Source: Chloroflexota bacterium (GTDB taxonomy: Bacteria; Chloroflexota; Anaerolineae; Promineifilales; Promineifilaceae). From it: a stretch of DNA of 64,000 nt. The position numbers and the translations under genes were made by a program. The stretch lies in assembly GCA_022616275.1 (NCBI GenBank), contig JAKEFB010000075.1, positions 1-64,000 of the forward strand. Reading direction: 5' to 3'. This document shows, in pieces, positions 61,217 through 64,000 of the stretch. The notes under the pieces are model-generated. The model saw only the letters and a list, made by a program, of their open reading frames with translations, was not told where the DNA came from and did not search any database. Position 1 is the first letter of the stretch, and the number at the start of each line of letters is the position of its first letter.

Positions 61217-62548
61217 CTACGCCCTGTTGTTCCCCTGACCGACACACCGGTACAACAGCCCGGCCGCCTCTGCCTGGGATCGCTCAAACACATGCCGGCC
61301 ATCTATCAGCACCGGCGTCCGCAACATGGCTTTCAACTCCGGCAGGTGGAGCTGGCGGTAGGCCTGGTGGGCGACCATGACCACGGCCGCGTCGCAGCCG
61401 GCAGCCAGCGTCAAGAGTTCTCCCTGATAGCCAGGCACCCAGGGATCGTGAATGCGCACCTCCTGAACGCGGCCACCCAGTTGGGCCACCAACGCCTGGC
61501 TGGGGCTGTTGCGGCTATCGTCGCTGTTTTCCAGGTAGGCATAGCCCAGGACCAGGACGCGGGCCTGGCCTGGATTGACGCCGGCCGCCTGCAAAGCCGC
61601 CAGGGTCAAATCGGCCACGTGCATGGGCATGCTGTCGTTGACCAGCCGGGCCTGGGGGATCAGCCGCACCGGGGCTTTGCCGGCCGCGCCGTGAGCCAGC
61701 AGCCAGGGGTCCTTGGGAATGCAGTGCCCGCCCACGCCGGCCCCCGGCAGGTGCATGTGCCGGGATGGCACTTTATTGACCAGCTCGCGCACCCGCCACA
61801 CGTCCGCGCCGACTACCTCGCAAATCAGGGCGACCTCGTTGGCAAAGGCGATCTGCACGTCGCGATAGGCGTTCTCGGCCGTTTTGACCAACTCGGTCGT
61901 GACCGGGTCGGCCACGTCCAGCTCTGCCTCGACCACGTGCCGGTAAAGGGCAACCATCGTTTCGGCCGTCTCCGGCGTGCTGCCGCCGCAGACCCGGCTC
62001 ATCGCCCGCAAGTGGCTCAACAGCCGGCCGGGCATCACCCGCTCCGGGCAGGCTCCCAGGTAAAAACCGTCGTTGGTTACCCGGCCGGTACACTCTTCCA
62101 GCAACGGCCGGACGATGGTGTCTATCGTACCCGGAGCAATGGTAGACTCGACAATGACCAGCGCCCCGTCTTTCAACACCGGCCCCAGGGCGCGGCAGGC
62201 AGCCTTTAGAGCCGCGTAACGGGGCCGGTGGTCATCGTCTACCGGCGTCTCCACGTTAATCAAGACCGCGTCGGCCGGCTTTAGTTCGTTATAGTCTGTG
62301 GTCGCCCGTAGCCGGCCGGCAGCAGTCACTTCGGCCAGCAACTCAGCCAGCCCTGGTTCGTCTCCCTCAATTGGACTGCGGCCGGCGTTGATGAGCGCCA
62401 CTCGCTCAGCCCTGATGTCCCCCCCAATTACCCGAAAGCCGGCCCGGGCAAACGCCGCTGCCACCGGCAGGCCGACGTAGCCCAGGCCAATGACGCCCAG
62501 GACAGCCTGTTTATTCTCTATCTTGCCTCGCAACTCAGCTAACAGCAT
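61217..62548 (-). CDS. Nucleotide-sugar dehydrogenase (UDP-GlcNAc/ManNAc 6-dehydrogenase type, WbpA/WecC-like)
   Basis: This encodes 443 aa. VLGVIGLGYVGLPVAAAFA is the Rossmann NAD site (residues about 17-35). ESTIAPGTID lies in the active site, and the central KTAENAYRDVQIAFANEV helix is conserved. The catalytic cysteine is in PGAGVGGHCIPKDP (residue about 270). VLGYAYLENSDDSRNSPS closes the C-terminal UDP-binding part. It oxidises C6 of a UDP-sugar to a uronic acid using two NAD+. The neighbours (Gfo/Idh oxidoreductase and DegT transaminase) match the WbpA-B-E order for UDP-GlcNAc(3NAc)A synthesis. The exact substrate is inferred. Confidence 0.9.
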   Translation of the reverse strand: MLLAELRGKIENKQAVLGVIGLGYVGLPVAAAFARAGFRVIGGDIRAERVALINAGRSPIEGDEPGLAELLAEVTAAGRLRATTDYNELKPADAVLINVETPVDDDHRPRYAALKAACRALGPVLKDGALVIVESTIAPGTIDTIVRPLLEECTGRVTNDGFYLGACPERVMPGRLLSHLRAMSRVCGGSTPETAETMVALYRHVVEAELDVADPVTTELVKTAENAYRDVQIAFANEVALICEVVGADVWRVRELVNKVPSRHMHLPGAGVGGHCIPKDPWLLAHGAAGKAPVRLIPQARLVNDSMPMHVADLTLAALQAAGVNPGQARVLVLGYAYLENSDDSRNSPSQALVAQLGGRVQEVRIHDPWVPGYQGELLTLAAGCDAAVVMVAHQAYRQLHLPELKAMLRTPVLIDGRHVFERSQAEAAGLLYRCVGQGNNRA

Positions 62549-62561
62549 CGCCCTCTCTTCT

Positions 62562-63566
62562 TCAATCGTCTCCTAGTTCCACGACGCGGTGCTCCACCCC
62601 AGAATTCACAATGGCCTGGGCCAGCTCCAGGGCTTTTAATCCATCCGCACCAGTGACGGCGATGGGTATTTCCCCAGTGACGGCCGCCAGAAAGGATTCC
62701 TGCTCAATGCGCAACGGTTCCCGTTTGGGGATTACGTGGCGGATCATCCGCCCCTCGCTGACGCCGCGCAAGACGCGAAACGGCCAGTCGCCTACCGGCG
62801 CGTCGGCGTTCTCAAAGAAGTAGAGGTCCTGGGTCAGGTAATCCACCCGGAACATGCCCAGCTCGCCAGTCACGTACAACTCGCGAATTTTGGTCGGCGT
62901 CAGCCAGTTAATGGTCAACGTACCAACGGTGCCGTCGGCCAGTCGCACCAGGCCGGAGAGCAGGTCTTCCCGCGTGCTATGGATCCGCCGCTCCGTTTCG
63001 GCAAAGACGCGGGCCACCTCCGCCCCAGTGATGTAGCGCATCACGTCCAGGTCGTGTACGGCCAGGTCAATGACCACGCCGACATCCTTGACCCGGTCCG
63101 GGAAAGGCCCTTGCCGGCGGGCGTCGATCTGGAAGACCCGGCCGAGTTCGCCGTCGGCCAGGCGCGCCTTGAGGGCCAGCACGGCCGGATTGAAGCGCTC
63201 CACGTGGCCAATCATCAGTTTAACGCCAGCCTGCCTGGCCGCCCGGATAATCTCCTGCCCTTCGGCCACGGTGAAGGCGATTGGTTTCTCAATTAGCAGG
63301 TGAATGCCCCGCCGAATGACTTCCAGGGCCATTTCCAGGTGGTCCACGGTGGGCACAGCCAGGGTAACTGCATCCGGCCGCTGTTCGTCCAACAACTCCC
63401 GGTAATCGGCGTAGGCCCGGCCGCCGTAGCGGCGGGCGACTTCGGCCGCGGCCGTCTCGTTGACGTCGGCCACCCCGACCAACGCCACTTCGGACATGTC
63501 GGCGTACACGCGGGCGTGGTTGCGTCCCATTGCGCCCACGCCGATGACCGCCACCTTGAGCGTCAT
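62562..63566 (-). CDS. Gfo/Idh/MocA-family oxidoreductase (WbpB/WlbA-like)
   Basis: This encodes 334 aa. VAVIGVGAMGRNHARVYADM is the dinucleotide-binding loop. LLIEKPIAFTVAEGQEIIRA holds the conserved catalytic EKP lysine at about residue 96. VIDLAVHDLDVMRYITGAEV contains the histidine of the active site. NAD(P)-dependent oxidation at C3 of a UDP-sugar uronic acid is the likely reaction, given the dehydrogenase 13 bases downstream and the DegT transaminase overlapping by 4 bases upstream. An inositol- or myo-inositol-like dehydrogenase remains possible. Confidence 0.88.
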   Translation of the reverse strand: MTLKVAVIGVGAMGRNHARVYADMSEVALVGVADVNETAAAEVARRYGGRAYADYRELLDEQRPDAVTLAVPTVDHLEMALEVIRRGIHLLIEKPIAFTVAEGQEIIRAARQAGVKLMIGHVERFNPAVLALKARLADGELGRVFQIDARRQGPFPDRVKDVGVVIDLAVHDLDVMRYITGAEVARVFAETERRIHSTREDLLSGLVRLADGTVGTLTINWLTPTKIRELYVTGELGMFRVDYLTQDLYFFENADAPVGDWPFRVLRGVSEGRMIRHVIPKREPLRIEQESFLAAVTGEIPIAVTGADGLKALELAQAIVNSGVEHRVVELGDD

Positions 63567-64000
63567 AGCCGGTTGACCCCGGCCGCAATGGTTTCCAGGT
63601 CATCCTGGCTCAACAGCGGATGTACCGGCAAGGAAATAACTTCCCGGGCCAGTCGTTCGGCCACCGGCATGCGAACGTCGCCCACGACCTGGCGGATGTG
63701 ATCGTGCTGGTGAACAGGGACGGGGTAAAACACACCTGTGCCAATGCCGGCCTCGTTCAACCGGCGCACGGCCGCGTCCCGGTCCCGGCCGCCACCCACC
63801 CGGACGGTGTACTGGTGCCAGACGTGGCCGTAGCTGTCCTTCACCCTGGGGGTTATAACCGAATGAATGTTAGCGGTCAGGTAAGCGGCATTGGCCCGCC
63901 GGCGCTCGGTAAACCTCTCCAGCCGCTGCAGTTGAGCCAGGCCAATAGCCGCCTGTAAATCGGTCAGGCGGAAGTTATAGCCCAACGTCTCATAGTAATA
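63563..64000 (-). CDS. DegT/DnrJ/EryC1/StrS aminotransferase, C-terminal part (cut by window edge)
   Basis: The frame is open to the window edge; the last 145 or so codons are visible. YNFRLTDLQAAIGLAQLQRL is the strongly conserved DegT motif after the PLP lysine, and YGHVWHQYTVRVGGGRDRDA, GTGVFYPVPVHQHDHIR and VPAERL-like end (MPVAERLAREVISLPVHPLLS) complete the C-terminal domain. The lysine itself lies outside the window. It probably transaminates the 3-keto UDP-sugar made by the next gene (WbpE-like). It overlaps the Gfo/Idh gene by 4 bases (63563-63566). Confidence 0.88.
   Translation of the reverse strand, partial: YYYETLGYNFRLTDLQAAIGLAQLQRLERFTERRRANAAYLTANIHSVITPRVKDSYGHVWHQYTVRVGGGRDRDAAVRRLNEAGIGTGVFYPVPVHQHDHIRQVVGDVRMPVAERLAREVISLPVHPLLSQDDLETIAAGVNRL

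Overview
The window is a high-GC bacterial chromosome segment. It probably comes from a Chloroflexota bacterium of the Anaerolineae type. This is inferred from the abundant GGCCGG-type words, secreted proteins with long Pro/Thr stalks and a LYLPLLV-type motif, and the gene types present. No rRNA, tRNA or CRISPR array was found.

Region 1 (1-4900) is accessory DNA. An IS200/REP-associated tyrosine transposase (RAYT) lies between two blocks of three palindromes. Beyond it is a large phospholipase-D-like/SNF2-type helicase split by a frameshift, and beyond that a third palindrome block in inverted orientation. A start-less thermonuclease remnant follows.

Region 2 (4900-21300) is mostly core or household. 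It holds a secreted subtilisin-like protease with a duplicated C-terminal domain, a Ser/Thr kinase, FtsH, a 7TM/GAF-like sensor protein overlapping lysA, a small glycosyltransferase, a DUF971 protein, ValS and a membrane-anchored cyclophilin. Perfect palindromes and hairpins sit in several intergenic gaps.

Region 3 (20285-64000) is a very large surface-glycan locus. It has a WecA/MraY-type initiating phosphotransferase, a Wzy-like polymerase fused to TPRs and a Wzx-like flippase. It also has many family 2 and family 4 glycosyltransferases and polytopic family-39-like or DUF2079 glycosyltransferases. Tailoring genes include three sulfotransferases, a radical-SAM/pyruvyl-transferase fusion, several methyltransferases, an SGNH hydrolase and a polysaccharide-deacetylase-like protein. 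Sugar-nucleotide genes are a WecD/WecE pair (dTDP-Fuc4NAc type) and a nucleotide-sugar dehydrogenase, Gfo/Idh oxidoreductase and DegT aminotransferase trio (WbpA-B-E type). Together these predict a Wzx/Wzy-assembled, probably sulfated, pyruvylated and methylated polysaccharide or glycolipid. No Wza-like exporter is seen, which fits a monoderm envelope.

Within region 3, 45.3-50.4 kb is a recombination scar. A broken IS110 transposase abuts a 5' fragment of a membrane-protein gene whose intact paralogue lies at 50429-52162 in the same orientation. Between the two copies is an AT-richer plus-strand island carrying the wecD/wecE genes. The genes from 64000 down to 54842 are tightly coupled by 4-base to about 10-base overlaps or short gaps and look like one operon.
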